From positions 1 to 64,000 of the forward strand of contig CAZPOP010000017.1 of NCBI GenBank assembly GCA_964588305.1: 64,000 bases of DNA, written 5' to 3'. This stretch comes from SM1-73 sp964588305 (GTDB taxonomy: Bacteria; Zixibacteria; MSB-5A5; SM1-73). This document shows positions 17,056-27,600 of this stretch, piece after piece. Each line of letters opens with the position of its first letter. The stretch's first letter is position 1. A program made the position numbers and the translations under genes. Below the pieces are notes generated by a model. That model did not search any database and had not been told where the DNA came from. It saw only the letters and a program-made list of their open reading frames with translations.

Positions 17056-18411
17056 CTAATCTTCTTGTCCCTTATCTCTTGCCCCTGGCCCCCTTTTTTT
17101 CTTCCACCAGTCCAATCTTTTCTTGATTTCTTTTTCAAAGCCGAAATCGGTAGGCCGATAGTATTTTCGATTTTTCAGATTTTCAGGAAGATAGGTTTCA
17201 TCCACGAAATGATCTGGAGAGTCATGCGGGTATTTGTAGTCCTTACCGTAACCTAAATTCTTCATCAATTTGGTAGGGGCGTTGCGGATATGCAGGGGCA
17301 CGGGCAAAGTCTGGGTTTTCTGAATATCCTCCCGAACTAGATTGAATGCCTTGTAGGCTGCATCGCTTTTGGGCGCAGTGGCCAGATAAATCGCCGCCTG
17401 GGCCAGAGCCAACTCACCCTCAGGCGATCCCAGAAAGTGATAAGCTTCTTTGGCGGCAATTGCCACCTGAAGTGCCTGGGGATCGGCATTTCCTATATCC
17501 TCGGAAGCCATTCTTACCATCCTTCTGGCGACGTACAGTGGGTCCTCACCTCCTGCCAGCATCCTTCCCAACCAGTATAATGCTGCATCCGGATCCGATC
17601 CCCTCACGCTTTTGTGCAAAGCTGAGATTATGTTATAATGCTCCTCTCCTCCCTTATCGTAGACCAAGGCTTTCTTCTGCATGGTGTCTTCGGCAATCTT
17701 CAAATCTATTTTTCTTATCCCCTTCTTGTCGGGAGGTATGGTCATGACCGCGAATTCCAAGGTGGACAAAGCTATGCGGGCATCCCCGTTTGCCATTTGT
17801 GCAATGTAGTCCAGCGCTTCCTCTTCCAATTCCACATTCAGATTTCCCAAACCTCTATCTTTATCGTTTAGTGCCTTGTTCAGTATGATCTTCAATTCCT
17901 CTTCCTTCAATGGATTCAGTGTGTAGACCCGGGTTCTGGAAAGCAGAGCGGAGATCACCTCAAATGAGGGGTTTTCGGTTGTGGCGCCGATCAGGACGAT
18001 GTTTCCCTTTTCCACATGGGGCAGAAAAGCATCCTGCTGGGCCTTATTGAAACGATGTACCTCATCCACAAACAGGATGGTCTTCCGATTGTATAATTCT
18101 TTCATCCTGGCGCCTTCAGCCATAACCTCCTTTATCTCCTTTATGCCGGAAAGGACTGCGGAGAAGGAGATGAAATGCGCACCCGTGACTTTGGCGATGA
18201 TGTGGGCCAGGGTGGTTTTCCCGGTTCCGGGCGGTCCCCAGAAGATAACGGACTGAATCTTGTCCTCCTCTATGGCTTTTCTCAGAACCGAACCCTTTCC
18301 TAAGATGTGCCTCTGCCCCAGGAACTCATCCAGAGTCTGGGGCCTCATCCTGTCTGCCAGAGGAGTTCTTTTGACGCTCTTATCCTTTTTCTCTCTTTTG
18401 AATAGATCCAT
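17056..18411 (-). CDS. rarA: Replication-associated recombination protein A (AAA+ ATPase)
   Basis: 451 residues. It opens with PLADRMRPQTLDEFLGQRHILG. Walker A is GPPGTGKTT near residue 60, Walker B LFVDEVHRFNKAQQDAFLPHVE, and sensor 1 GATTENPSFEV. The C-terminal MgsA region (SDPDAALYWLGRMLAGGEDPLYVARR) and the ending motif YKYPHD are typical of RarA/MgsA. It acts on stalled replication forks and single-stranded DNA gaps, related to clamp-loader ATPases. Length is normal. It follows murJ on the same strand, about 135 bases downstream. Confidence 0.95.
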   Translation of the reverse strand: MDLFKREKKDKSVKRTPLADRMRPQTLDEFLGQRHILGKGSVLRKAIEEDKIQSVIFWGPPGTGKTTLAHIIAKVTGAHFISFSAVLSGIKEIKEVMAEGARMKELYNRKTILFVDEVHRFNKAQQDAFLPHVEKGNIVLIGATTENPSFEVISALLSRTRVYTLNPLKEEELKIILNKALNDKDRGLGNLNVELEEEALDYIAQMANGDARIALSTLEFAVMTIPPDKKGIRKIDLKIAEDTMQKKALVYDKGGEEHYNIISALHKSVRGSDPDAALYWLGRMLAGGEDPLYVARRMVRMASEDIGNADPQALQVAIAAKEAYHFLGSPEGELALAQAAIYLATAPKSDAAYKAFNLVREDIQKTQTLPVPLHIRNAPTKLMKNLGYGKDYKYPHDSPDHFVDETYLPENLKNRKYYRPTDFGFEKEIKKRLDWWKKKRGPGARDKGQED

Positions 18412-18453
18412 AGATCGGTTTTTCTCCGCATAACAAAGCCTTTATGGCTGTGG

Positions 18454-18552
18454 GCGGAGCCGTGAAGGCTCCGCTACGCGACGTTTTGTTTTTCAATTAG
18501 GTCCATGAGGATCGAAATCCTGTAGGGGTGAATCTGAAGATCCGCTCCTACC
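18454..18552. repeat. Hairpin and inverted repeat between murJ and rarA
   Basis: GCGGAGCC-GTGAA-GGCTCCGC (18454-18474), and a second inverted repeat, TGTAGGGGTGAATCT with AGATCCGCTCCTAC (18522-18552), which includes the murJ stop codon. No T-run follows on either strand. Confidence 0.5.
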
Positions 18553-20176
18553 TTTTTAGCTTTACAAGCCGAAGAACGCGTTGTAGCTCTTCCACCTTTA
18601 GAATACGTGAGAATACGGAATAACTTGCTGATCCCAGAAGAAGAATTATCACCAGGCTCAGGATTTTTTGGGCTAAGGGAGCGGTTATCAAATCCAATCC
18701 AAAAAACTTCAAGTAAACCCACAATCCTAATCCCATGAGAATAGCCGAAGATAATATCTTAAGGAGCGTCACGGCAATGTCCTTTCGGTCCAGGGGGCCG
18801 ATTCTTTTGTCCAAAATCATAAGCAGCAAGAAGAGATTTGTCATGGCGGCAATCGATGCTGCCAGTGCCAATCCTCTGAATCCCAAAGGATGCATCAAAA
18901 GGAGATTCAAGATGATGTTCACACATACCGCCACGGCACTGGTCTTAACCGGCGTTTTTGTATCACCCATAGAATAGAATGTGGATGCGGTCAATCGGAC
19001 GGAAGAATAGGCGAAAAGTCCGATGCAATAAAACATCAAAGCCTGGGAGGTTGCCACCGTGTCTGGATGAGTAAATCTTCCGTGCTGAAATAGGACCGAG
19101 ATCACCGGCTGAGATGCGACGGCCAAAAAGACGGCTGATGGTATGGTCAGAAAGAAAACCAGTTTCAAGGACGAGGTGAAGGTAGAAAGGACCTGACCCA
19201 TCTCCTTTTTGGCAGCAAAGGCAGAGACTATGGGGAAGGTCACCGTGGCCACCGCCACCCCAAAGACCCCGATGGGAAATTGCATTAACCTGAAACTGTA
19301 GTTAAGATAGGATACGGAGCCTTCCGGTAATAGAGACGCAATCAGGGTATTTACAAAGATGTTGATCTGGGTGGAAGCCAGACCTAAGGTTGCAGGAACC
19401 ATCAAAATCAAAATCCTTTTTACGCCGGGATGTCGAAGATTTAGGGTGAAGCGGTACCTGAAGCCTAGCTTTCTCAAAGAGGGCAGCTGGATGGCCAATT
19501 GTCCGAATCCTCCCAGAAGCACTCCAATCGCCATCCCGACGATGGGGGGATCGAACCAGGGTGAGATGAAAAGGCCGCCTATGATCATCCCCAGGTTGAA
19601 CAGGGTGGGCGCCAAGGCGGGAATGCCGAATCGTCTGAACGTGTTTAACATCCCCATGGCCAGGGCGGCTAAGGCAATGAAAAGCAAAAAAGGAAACATG
19701 ATTCGGGACAACAGAGTGGTCAAGTCTTGTTTCCCCGCCTCATCGCCGAAACCCGGGGCGATCACCCGAACGATGTAAGGTGAAAAGAGGATTCCTAAGA
19801 TTATTACTAAACATAAAGTAACCAAAAGCAAATTGAGCACCAGGTTGGCCAATTCCCAGGCTTTTTCCTTTCCCTGGTTGGTGACGTGGTCGGTAAAGAC
19901 CGGTATGAAGGCAGAGGAGAGGGCACCCTCGGCAAACAGATCCCTCAATAGATTCGGTACGCGGAAGGCGGCGATAAAGGCGTCGGTAGCGTAACCCGCC
20001 CCGAAAAGATAGGCGAACACCTGCTCCCTGGCTAAACCCAAGACCCGGGAAAGGAAGGTGGCGGAGCTTACGATGCCGGTGGATTTGGCAATCTTGTCCT
20101 GATCTTTTTCTCTAATCGGTTCTTGCGTATGCAAAATTCTGAACACAAAAATGTGGTTGGTCGATTTGCCGAACAA
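18548..20176 (-). CDS. murJ: Lipid II flippase MurJ (MviN family)
   Basis: About 542 residues with some 14 membrane segments. The N-terminal block STGIVSSATFLSRVLGLAREQVFAYLFGAG and the NLLRDLFAEGALSSAFIPVF motif are diagnostic of MurJ, which flips lipid-linked peptidoglycan precursor across the inner membrane. The start is uncertain: the frame opens with a TTG at 20176 and lacks an ATG before the conserved region; a GTG about 12 codons in is an alternative. The context (alr, amidase) fits cell-wall synthesis. Confidence 0.93.
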   Translation of the reverse strand: MFGKSTNHIFVFRILHTQEPIREKDQDKIAKSTGIVSSATFLSRVLGLAREQVFAYLFGAGYATDAFIAAFRVPNLLRDLFAEGALSSAFIPVFTDHVTNQGKEKAWELANLVLNLLLVTLCLVIILGILFSPYIVRVIAPGFGDEAGKQDLTTLLSRIMFPFLLFIALAALAMGMLNTFRRFGIPALAPTLFNLGMIIGGLFISPWFDPPIVGMAIGVLLGGFGQLAIQLPSLRKLGFRYRFTLNLRHPGVKRILILMVPATLGLASTQINIFVNTLIASLLPEGSVSYLNYSFRLMQFPIGVFGVAVATVTFPIVSAFAAKKEMGQVLSTFTSSLKLVFFLTIPSAVFLAVASQPVISVLFQHGRFTHPDTVATSQALMFYCIGLFAYSSVRLTASTFYSMGDTKTPVKTSAVAVCVNIILNLLLMHPLGFRGLALAASIAAMTNLFLLLMILDKRIGPLDRKDIAVTLLKILSSAILMGLGLWVYLKFFGLDLITAPLAQKILSLVIILLLGSASYSVFSRILKVEELQRVLRLVKLKR

Positions 20177-20303
20177 AATCAGAGCCCAATGAATTGGGCA
20201 GCCACAAAAGCTTGACTTGAGCGCAAATCATAGCGCTTCGCATCGATCCTACGCATGGTCTATTCCGTCCGTATGGGCGGATGAAAACGACAGTTTTTTA
20301 AGC

Positions 20304-20331
20304 TTGACAAGACGGGTTTTGTGTTTATATT
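20304..20331 (+). promoter_or_regulatory. Sigma70-type promoter of rpsT
   Basis: Perfect TTGACA (20304-20309), 16-base spacer, TATATT (20326-20331). The start codon is 46 bases further on. Confidence 0.7.
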
Positions 20332-20376
20332 CAAGAGTCGACATGTAGCATGCAGCCTCAAATAAAGGAGTTGGAT

Positions 20377-20643
20377 TTGCCTATTCATAAATCGGCTAAG
20401 AAAAGACTGAGACAAAGCAAGAAGGCGAACATACAGAATCGGTCGATCAAATCAGAGATAAAGACATTAGTCAAAAAGGTGGAAGCTTCTCTGGATGAAA
20501 AGGATCTGAAATCGACTGTCTCGCTTTTGGATAAAGCCGCCAGGAAGAGAACCGTTCACAAAAACCAGGCTTCAAGGGTCAAGTCCCGGTTGAGCAAGTT
20601 GGTGAAGCAGAAGGCTTCCGGTACTCCTCAGGATGCCACCTAA
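20377..20643 (+). CDS. rpsT: 30S ribosomal protein bS20
   Basis: 88 residues. Starts with TTG at 20377, giving MPIHKSAKKRLRQSKKANIQNR, the family's standard N-terminus; an upstream in-frame ATG at 20350 would add nine non-conserved residues. AAAGGAG lies six bases before the TTG. Small, basic, helical; binds 16S rRNA in the 30S body. Rare initiation codons are common for this gene and in some bacteria take part in its autoregulation. It is transcribed divergently from murJ. Confidence 0.95.
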   Translation: MPIHKSAKKRLRQSKKANIQNRSIKSEIKTLVKKVEASLDEKDLKSTVSLLDKAARKRTVHKNQASRVKSRLSKLVKQKASGTPQDAT

Positions 20644-20705
20644 CAGGTTTGTTCCAAAATCGGCCATTTTCTCTTTTTGTCGAGATTGGAATATAGATCT
20701 ACACC

Positions 20706-21887
20706 TCACCACACCAAGTGTCTCAGCAAGAACAAAAGCCTGGGGCTTGATCTCAGGATGGTCTTGACCACAGGAATTGGGTCTATGCTGGTGACCGTCT
20801 TCCCGTCAAAGCATCCTTTCAGGAACGAAACGGCCGCATCGAAATCCTCGTCGGTCATTCTTAAAAATATGGCCCGACAGTAGGAATAAAACCGCAATAA
20901 GCTCCCCTTGGACCGCATAAGTTCATCATAATACTTCTTAAGAAACGAAACGGATAGATTCCCATCTTTGACATACTGGCTCACCACCGATCCGGCGATC
21001 TTTCCGGAGAGCAAAGCATTGGAGATTCCGGCCCCGGAAAGCGAATCGACCACTCTTCCTGCATCCCCAACCAGAAGGAGGTTCTCCTTAACTAAATTTC
21101 TGCTTCGATCAAAACTGGGAACTGCCCCCATCATGGATTCCAGTATTTCGAAATCAGAGAATCTTTTCGCCACAAAGTCATCCAGCAGGTCTTTGGCCTT
21201 TTTGTTGGCAGGATCAGGCGTCACTGCCAACCCGACATTGGCAAGATTCTCTCCTTTGGGAAAAACCCAGGCATATCCACCCGGGGCCACGGAGCATCCC
21301 AAATAAAACTCCACGCAGTCTGGTTCTATATCCACCTCTCCTAAGAGATATTGGGCACATGATTCTATCTGGTTCAATCTTAAAGAGGAATCCATCCCCG
21401 CCCACCCGGCTACGCACGACTCCACGCCGTCTGCTCCGATTATCACCTTGGCCTGGTATTCTTTTTCTCCTCCATCCTCCAGGACTCTAACTCCACACAG
21501 CTTTCCTTTTGTGTTTTTCATAAGCCCAATGGCCTGGACGTTCGTTTTCAGACAGGCCCCGGCAGAAGCGGCTTTTTCGGCTAATCTCCGGTCAAAGAGT
21601 CTTCTGTTCAAAACTAAGCCGACGTCGGGATGGTGAACCTTCATTCTGATCCCCTTTGGGCTGACCAGGAGCATATTTTGACTATAGGTGCTGACCCATT
21701 CCGGATCGAGCGGAACAAAATCGGTTAGCCCGGAGAGGCTTATGGCCTCGGCACATGACAGGGGAGATCCGATCTGCGAATGCTTCTCCAGAATCAAAAC
21801 GGCGACCCCATTTTCAGCCAGAACCTTGCCGGCCATTGACCCGGCGGGGCCAGCTCCTACCACAATGCAATCGAATTCGTCGCTCAT
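20706..21887 (-). CDS. Geranylgeranyl-reductase family FAD-dependent oxidoreductase
   Basis: 393 residues from ATG 21887. The N-terminal dinucleotide fold is FDCIVVGAGPAGSMAGKVLAENG, with ILEKHSQIGSPLSCAEAIS next, and the second FAD motif LLVGDAGRVVDSLSGAGISNALLSG lies near residue 275. This is the pattern of geranylgeranyl reductases, which saturate isoprenoid double bonds in membrane lipids or quinone tails. A ferredoxin gene directly upstream on the same strand is the likely electron donor. The substrate (polyprenyl chain of menaquinone, or another isoprenoid) is not determinable here. Confidence 0.85.
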   Translation of the reverse strand: MSDEFDCIVVGAGPAGSMAGKVLAENGVAVLILEKHSQIGSPLSCAEAISLSGLTDFVPLDPEWVSTYSQNMLLVSPKGIRMKVHHPDVGLVLNRRLFDRRLAEKAASAGACLKTNVQAIGLMKNTKGKLCGVRVLEDGGEKEYQAKVIIGADGVESCVAGWAGMDSSLRLNQIESCAQYLLGEVDIEPDCVEFYLGCSVAPGGYAWVFPKGENLANVGLAVTPDPANKKAKDLLDDFVAKRFSDFEILESMMGAVPSFDRSRNLVKENLLLVGDAGRVVDSLSGAGISNALLSGKIAGSVVSQYVKDGNLSVSFLKKYYDELMRSKGSLLRFYSYCRAIFLRMTDEDFDAAVSFLKGCFDGKTVTSIDPIPVVKTILRSSPRLLFLLRHLVW

Positions 21888-21933
21888 CTCTGATTTAGAA
21901 AGACCTCCGAAAAACCATCCCAAGAAGGCGGAT

Positions 21934-22016
21934 TGGAGTGTTTACCTTTAAGACAACCCTGCATAAGCTTTTTGTCTTTCGAGGGCTTAAAGGTCAAGCT
22001 GAAGCTTGACACTCCA
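21934..22016. repeat. 83-bp inverted-repeat element, copy C
   Basis: TGGAGTGT (21934-21941) and ACACTCCA (22009-22016) ends, with a right-hand palindrome identical to copies A and D. It sits between the ferredoxin stop and the reductase start, so it would be transcribed within the two-gene operon. Confidence 0.8.
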
Positions 22017-22044
22017 GCAAAATCCTCGTCCGAAAGGCCATCTC

Positions 22045-22251
22045 CTACCTGCTCTTCCCGAGGGTTATCTCCTCGGGAGTGTCGGTCATTCTCAGCGCTC
22101 CTACCGGACAGAAAACTACGCAGTTTTGGCAAAGTGTGCACAAGTCCGGTTTGATTAAGAGTCCTGAGACAAAAAGCTCCAAAGCTTGATGCGAACAGAC
22201 CGCCACGCAGCCCCCGCATTGTCCGCACAGTTTTGGCTCTACTTCCAGCAT
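22045..22251 (-). CDS. Two-cluster [4Fe-4S] ferredoxin
   Basis: 68 residues. Two cysteine motifs, CGQCGGCVAVC and CTLCQNCVVFCP, bind two [4Fe-4S] clusters. It is upstream of the geranylgeranyl-reductase-type flavoprotein with 157 bases between them, 83 of which are repeat element C. The pairing suggests it hands electrons to that enzyme. The ribosome-binding site is weak. Confidence 0.88.
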   Translation of the reverse strand: MLEVEPKLCGQCGGCVAVCSHQALELFVSGLLIKPDLCTLCQNCVVFCPVGALRMTDTPEEITLGKSR

Positions 22252-22311
22252 GTTGAGCGTCTTGACGCGAAACAGGTCTCGCTACTTCGGAACTTGGCCT
22301 TTTCTATCCAT

Positions 22312-22343
22312 AAAAAATGCTGGGGTAATTTAACCCCAGCATT
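22312..22343 (-). terminator. Rho-independent terminator of the first C39-like gene
   Basis: An 11-bp stem, AATGCTGGGGT / ACCCCAGCATT, with a short loop, followed on the minus strand by TTTTTTA (22317-22311). It is about 130 bases past the stop of the gene at 22473. Confidence 0.8.
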
Positions 22344-22381
22344 AACGAATATCAAGATGTTTTTTGTGTTAGACTCTATGA

Positions 22382-22408
22382 TGGGGCAGGGATCTGACCC
22401 CTGCCCCA
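22382..22408. other. Strong GC hairpin without T-run
   Basis: TGGGGCAGGG and CCCTGCCCCA arms around a 7-base loop, between the C39-like gene and its terminator. It may be a transcript-stabilising hairpin or a repeat. Confidence 0.5.
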
Positions 22409-22472
22409 ACTTATCTGCTAATCCTTGTCAAATCAACTCCACGGATCCTTCTGATCCGCTCAGTCCGTTGAT

Positions 22473-24287
22473 CTACTTCAACAGGACCATTCGTTTGGTC
22501 TGGGTAACCTCGCCCGCACTCAACTGACAGAAGTAAATGCCGCTGGCCAAGTCTCTACCCTTTTGATCCTTTCCATCCCAATTCAAGGTCTTGGTTCCTG
22601 CTTCCTGGCGGCCGTCGACCAATGTTCTCATCTTCTGGCCCAGTATGTTGTAGATGGTCAAAGTCACCCGGCAAGGCTTGAGGAGATTATATTTGATGAG
22701 GGTCTGGTTGTTAAACGGATTGGGATAGCTCTGGTAAAGCTCGAAATCCTTTGGAGTTATGGCACTCCCTTGGTCCTCCTCTTCGACCGCAGTAGACTTG
22801 GGGCAGATCATGACCGCATATTCCACTTCGGTGGCATAGAAGATCACGTCGTCTTTGGGTGCCGGTTTGGTGACGGCTATGAATTTCTCCGGAACGTTTA
22901 GGCCAGAGTATTTACGGACGCCGTAGGGGTAATTAATCTCCCAGAAAGGATTGCCCTGGCTGGGTGGGTCAGGGGTCAGGTTGCTTTGGTACATGTCGTG
23001 CGAGACGTTGGATGGATCGTTGTGCAGAGTGGCGTCATATTCCCCGGAAGGTGGATGTAGTGGCGGCCTGATCCTGCCTGGGGCACCGTGTACGGCTCCG
23101 TCCCAGTCCGGATCGCTGATGGCGATCTTCAAGGAGTCGGAACACACTCCGGCCATGGTGACAAAATGCCCGCCCTCTCTATGCCACTCCAATCCGTCGG
23201 CCGACCACCAGAAGCCCAGAAGCAGGATGATATCCTGGGACCTTTTCAGCGAGTCCTCCATTTCGTGGAAGTTGGGCATCTCGAAGGTGGATTCCTTAAG
23301 GGCGAATTCAAAGTCCTGGAAGTATTGGTCCAGTGCCATCTCCATGGTGTCGACGTAGGTTCCCTGCCCTGGATTGCAGTGCATGCGCGCTGCCAGGCTA
23401 TCTATCAGCTGAGGGGGAGTCCATCCCTGGGGTACGGCATCATACCACCACAGGCAGTTGGCCACGGCGGTGGGGCCGCAATAAGCCACCCACTGATCCT
23501 GATTCTGGTCAAAATCGGGCATGCCGCTGGGAGAATTCCCCGTGTCGTCTTTCCAATACCAACAGCTCTCCGGATCACACTGCTGGGTATAGCCGGTTAT
23601 CCGCATGATCGGGTATCCGGGGACTGGAGGCGACCAGAAGTCTGACCACTCGAAATACCAGTACTGCTCCTCCCAGAAGTACCAAGCCCAGGCATCACAG
23701 GTGTCCGCCGGGTTTGTGCTCTCGTTGGTCATGGTTAGACTGGGATATGGCGGATTTGATTCGCCGGTGTATAGAATCTCCAGAAAGAACGGGTCACGTA
23801 CACAACAAAGCGAGTCCAGGTCCAGATGAATCGTGTCTGGATAAGCGGAATCGCTGTGAATGGTGTACACCTGAGAACACAAGATATCTCCGGGACCATT
23901 GCACTTGTCTCCCTCATACAAGTCCCGTATATTGACTTCAATCTCCACCGGCCAAGTATAGTCCTCGGGGTCGTAGAGATAAAAATGTACATCCGTTATC
24001 TTGAAGGGATAAGGATCCGGCAGCCCGCACTGTGCCGGGTCCAGATATAACGCAAATCCGTCACCCCCTTGAAAATCGCCGAAGTAAGAGGCTACCGCGT
24101 CATTATCGCTTTGAATCAGGCAGAAACCCTTGCCACCACCTGGGGGGGCAGGTGAGGATGGAATAATCTGATCCGCGGGGACCTTTTGGGGAGTTAGTTT
24201 GTCAAAACCTTCCGCAGCCGCATTTGAAGTGAAAATGCCAAAAACGAACACGCCCGCCAAGATCAGCATCGTTAGTTTTCTTATCAT
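22473..24287 (-). CDS. Secreted C39-like cysteine peptidase-family protein with T9SS/FlgD-Ig tail (paralogue 1)
   Basis: 604 residues. A signal peptide (MIRKLTMLILAGVFVFGIF...AAAE) is preceded by GGGAGGA. Residues about 50-235 form a beta-rich N-terminal domain. The catalytic-like domain follows SGMPDFDQNQDQW: Cys270 in YCGPTAVANCLWW, His374 in GGHFVTMAGV, then an Asp in ISDPDWDG, the order of a C39/papain-fold peptidase. The tail (FELYQSYPNPFNNQT ... SGIYFCQL ... MVLLK) is the FlgD-Ig/type IX sorting type, implying secretion to the surface. It is the simplest of three tandem paralogues, each with its own promoter. Peptidase activity is inferred from the triad only. Confidence 0.82.
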   Translation of the reverse strand: MIRKLTMLILAGVFVFGIFTSNAAAEGFDKLTPQKVPADQIIPSSPAPPGGGKGFCLIQSDNDAVASYFGDFQGGDGFALYLDPAQCGLPDPYPFKITDVHFYLYDPEDYTWPVEIEVNIRDLYEGDKCNGPGDILCSQVYTIHSDSAYPDTIHLDLDSLCCVRDPFFLEILYTGESNPPYPSLTMTNESTNPADTCDAWAWYFWEEQYWYFEWSDFWSPPVPGYPIMRITGYTQQCDPESCWYWKDDTGNSPSGMPDFDQNQDQWVAYCGPTAVANCLWWYDAVPQGWTPPQLIDSLAARMHCNPGQGTYVDTMEMALDQYFQDFEFALKESTFEMPNFHEMEDSLKRSQDIILLLGFWWSADGLEWHREGGHFVTMAGVCSDSLKIAISDPDWDGAVHGAPGRIRPPLHPPSGEYDATLHNDPSNVSHDMYQSNLTPDPPSQGNPFWEINYPYGVRKYSGLNVPEKFIAVTKPAPKDDVIFYATEVEYAVMICPKSTAVEEEDQGSAITPKDFELYQSYPNPFNNQTLIKYNLLKPCRVTLTIYNILGQKMRTLVDGRQEAGTKTLNWDGKDQKGRDLASGIYFCQLSAGEVTQTKRMVLLK

Positions 24288-24412
24288 TTGTTTCCTCCCT
24301 TTGGTTTAGAGATTTATAAAATCAGCAAACTTTCATCAATTAGTCCTTTGTCCCACCTCCTTTTTTGTTTTTAGAGTTTCGCCAAAAGTCACCTATAAAA
24401 AGTTTTCCATGA

Positions 24413-24441
24413 AGTATATGGTTGAGGATTTCAAAAAGCAA
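24413..24441 (-). promoter_or_regulatory. Promoter of C39-like paralogue 1
   Basis: Minus strand TTGCTT (24441-24436), 17-base spacer, TATACT (24418-24413), with a leader of about 120 bases. The upstream region resembles that of paralogue 2. The remainder of 24288-24686 shows no gene. Confidence 0.65.
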
Positions 24442-24686
24442 GAGATTTATCGGCGCAAACTGAAAATAACAATTTCGCGTTTTCTTCAAGACAGGTTCCT
24501 GCCCAGCTATCCTCTCCAGCCAGATGGTTAAGCGTCTGCCCAGGCGCGGAGAGAGACCTGACCACGAGATTTGGCCAAGCCTTATTTGTGTTACATCTTT
24601 CTACATGGTATCTTTTGATCCTCTTGTTGGTATGTTCAAGATCAAATCAAATCCGCTGCATCCGTCCGGGCGTTTGACTCGTTGAC

Positions 24687-27600
24687 CTACTTTAGAAGCA
24701 CCAGACGTTTTGTCTCTTTGACCTCACCGACCTTCAACTGGTAGAAGTAGATGCCAGTGGATAGGTCATTGCCTTTTTCGTCCGTTCCGTCCCATCTGAT
24801 GCTCTGGAGACCTGCCTGGCTGCGTCCCTTCACGAAGGTTTTCACCTTCTGCCCCAGAACGTTGTAAATCGCCAAGCTGACCTCAGCCGGCCTTCGCAGA
24901 TCGAACTTGATCAGGGTCTCGGCGTTGAATGGATTGGGGAAGTTTTGATAAAGCTCAAAGTCCTTTGGAGTCAGAGCCGCTTCCTCCTCTCCCTCCACTG
25001 CGGTGGGCTTGGGACAGATCATTACCGCATACTCCACCTCGGTGACAAAGACGTCCATCGCGTCTTTGGGCGCCGCTTTGGTCGCAGCCCTGAATTTGTC
25101 CGGAACGTTCATGCCGGAGAATCCACCTCGGGCCCAGATATAGTCGATTTCCCAGAAAGGATTGCCCGGGCTGGGGAACGGGTTGTCAAGCAGGCTTTGG
25201 TACATGTCGTGGGAGACGTAAGTTGAATCGTTATGCAGTTCAGGCGGATAGAGTCCGGCTCCCGGATGCCACGGAGGTCTGACTCTGCCAGGTCCACCTT
25301 CCACTGCCGCATCCCGGTCCGGGTCGCTTAGGGCAATCTTCAGAGACTCGGAGCATACACCGGCCATGGTGACAAAATGTCCGCGCTCCCTGTGCCACGT
25401 TCCCCCGCCCGGACAAGCGGGAAAGCCGGCGCAGCCAAGAGCATCCGACGTTGGATCCACGCCGCAATCCGGAAATGGGGGAGGCAAGTCGGGACCAGCC
25501 ATGTAGATATAGTCATAGAGAGCTATGCTGTCGCCGGAATCCAATACCCCGTCATCGTTAGCATCGGCAGCATCATCGCACGGAAAAGGTGGTCCGGTCA
25601 GCCAATAAGTTAAGTCGGCCGTGTCAGTGACTCCGTCCTGGTTTAAATCTCCCCGGATGAACTGCTGCGGTTCTCCCTCATACCACCAGAAACCCAAGAG
25701 CAGGATGATGTCCTGACACTTCTTGAGCGAATCCTCCATTTCGAGGAAGTCGGGCATCTCGAAAGTGGATTCCTGGAGGGCAAATGCATAATCCAGGAAA
25801 TACTGCTCCAGTCCCGCCTGCATGCTGTCGACGTGCGTTCCCGAGTCGGGGTCGGTTTGAAAGTATCTGGCCAGCGTATCGATCAACTGAGGCGGAGTCC
25901 AACCGGGCGGAACTGCATCATACCACCACAGGCAGTTGGCTACTGCCGCGGGCCCGCAGTAGGCTATCCATTCGTCCTGATCCTGATCAAAATCGGGCAT
26001 GCCGCTGGGGGCGTGGGCGGTATCTGGTTTCCAGTACCAGAGCGAATCGGGCTTCACCAAATGCACCCAGGTGGTGCAATAGTCAGCGGCACCATCCTCG
26101 TCGGTCAACCCGTGGATGACCATGTGGGTATCGCAAGGGGTGCAGCCGTCAGTGTACCAGGTGATCTCCCAGGTGCCGGATGAAGTTCCCTGTCCTGAGA
26201 TTCTGGTTATGAAATAGTCGCTGCCGCAGCCGGGCTGAATGTCAATGGAGGCTTCGTTTTGAATAGAATCCCCGTCCGGATCCGTGCCGGTGATGGTATA
26301 CTCCACCGCATCGTCCACATTGCCCTCAAGGAAATCGGGCTGTTCGATCTGGGGCGGGTAATTCGCGTCCGGGTTGGGGCAGATCATGACGGCTGCTTCC
26401 ACTTCTGTACGCCAATACTCCAAATGCTCGGGCGCTGCCCTGGTGACGGGCCGGAACCTCTCCGGAACGTTTTTGTTAAAGTATATCAGTGGCTCGTAGC
26501 AGTAATCTGCCAGTTCCCATAAGTCGCTGGCCGGGCTGGGAAATTCCGGGTTAAGCAAGCAGATATAGGCGTCATGGGAGACGTATTGGGTGTCGTTGTG
26601 ATAGGTGGGGTCGTAACCTCCCCAGGGAAGGTGCTCTTCCGTTCTGACTCTGCCCGGCCACCAGGAGTACAGTAAACATTGATCCCGATCCGGATCGGAT
26701 ATGGCTACCTCCTTTTTCTCGGAGTTGACCCCGGCCATGGTTACAAAATGCCCGCCTTCACGGTACCACTTCGCAGAGTCGTCATCCCACCACCAGAAAC
26801 CCAGAAGGAGGATGACATCCTGGCAGACCTTGAGCGAGTCTTCCATCTCGTAAAAGTCCGGCGCCCAATAGGTGGTCTCCTTTAGGGGGAGCAGGTAGTC
26901 CTCGAAGTAACTGTCCAGGCCCGCTTGAATGGAATCCACGTCGGTGCCAGCAGGGCCGGTGCCGAAGTACCCTGCCAGCAGCTCGATGAACTGGGGAGGC
27001 TGCGTTCCTTGCGGGACGGCATCGAACCACCAGAGGCAATTTGCCACTGCTGTGGGTCCGCAAAAGGCTGTCCACTCTTCCTGGTTCTGGTCGAAATCGG
27101 GCATGCCGCTGGGGGCAGTGGCGGTGTCCGGCTTCCAATACCATTCTCCGCACTCGGTCTGTTCCTCGCCGCAATATCCACTTATGCCCAGCACGACCCA
27201 TCCCGGAACGGAAGGTGTCCAAGCCTCATACCACTCCGACCAGGCTGGCTGACCAGACCAGAGCCATTGATAGCAGGTATCGACGGTGACCGTGTCAAAA
27301 AACACGCTGGGAATTGAGCCACTCACTCCGCTCATATACTCCAGATTGAAGAAAAATGGCTTGTCGAGACAGACGGTGTCCGGGAACGAAATTTCTACAG
27401 AATCAGGATAGAACGTGGTGATATGGTAAAGCTGTGATCTCCATATCTCGGTCCCTGGTCCATCGCAAATGTCAGGGCAGACTATCTCCGCACTGAAGCG
27501 TACATCCACCTGCCCGCTTCCCGAATAATCGTTAAGGTACAACGACACACCAGTCAACTGGAAAGGGTAGTTAGAGGGATTCCCGCAGTCTTCCGGGTCG

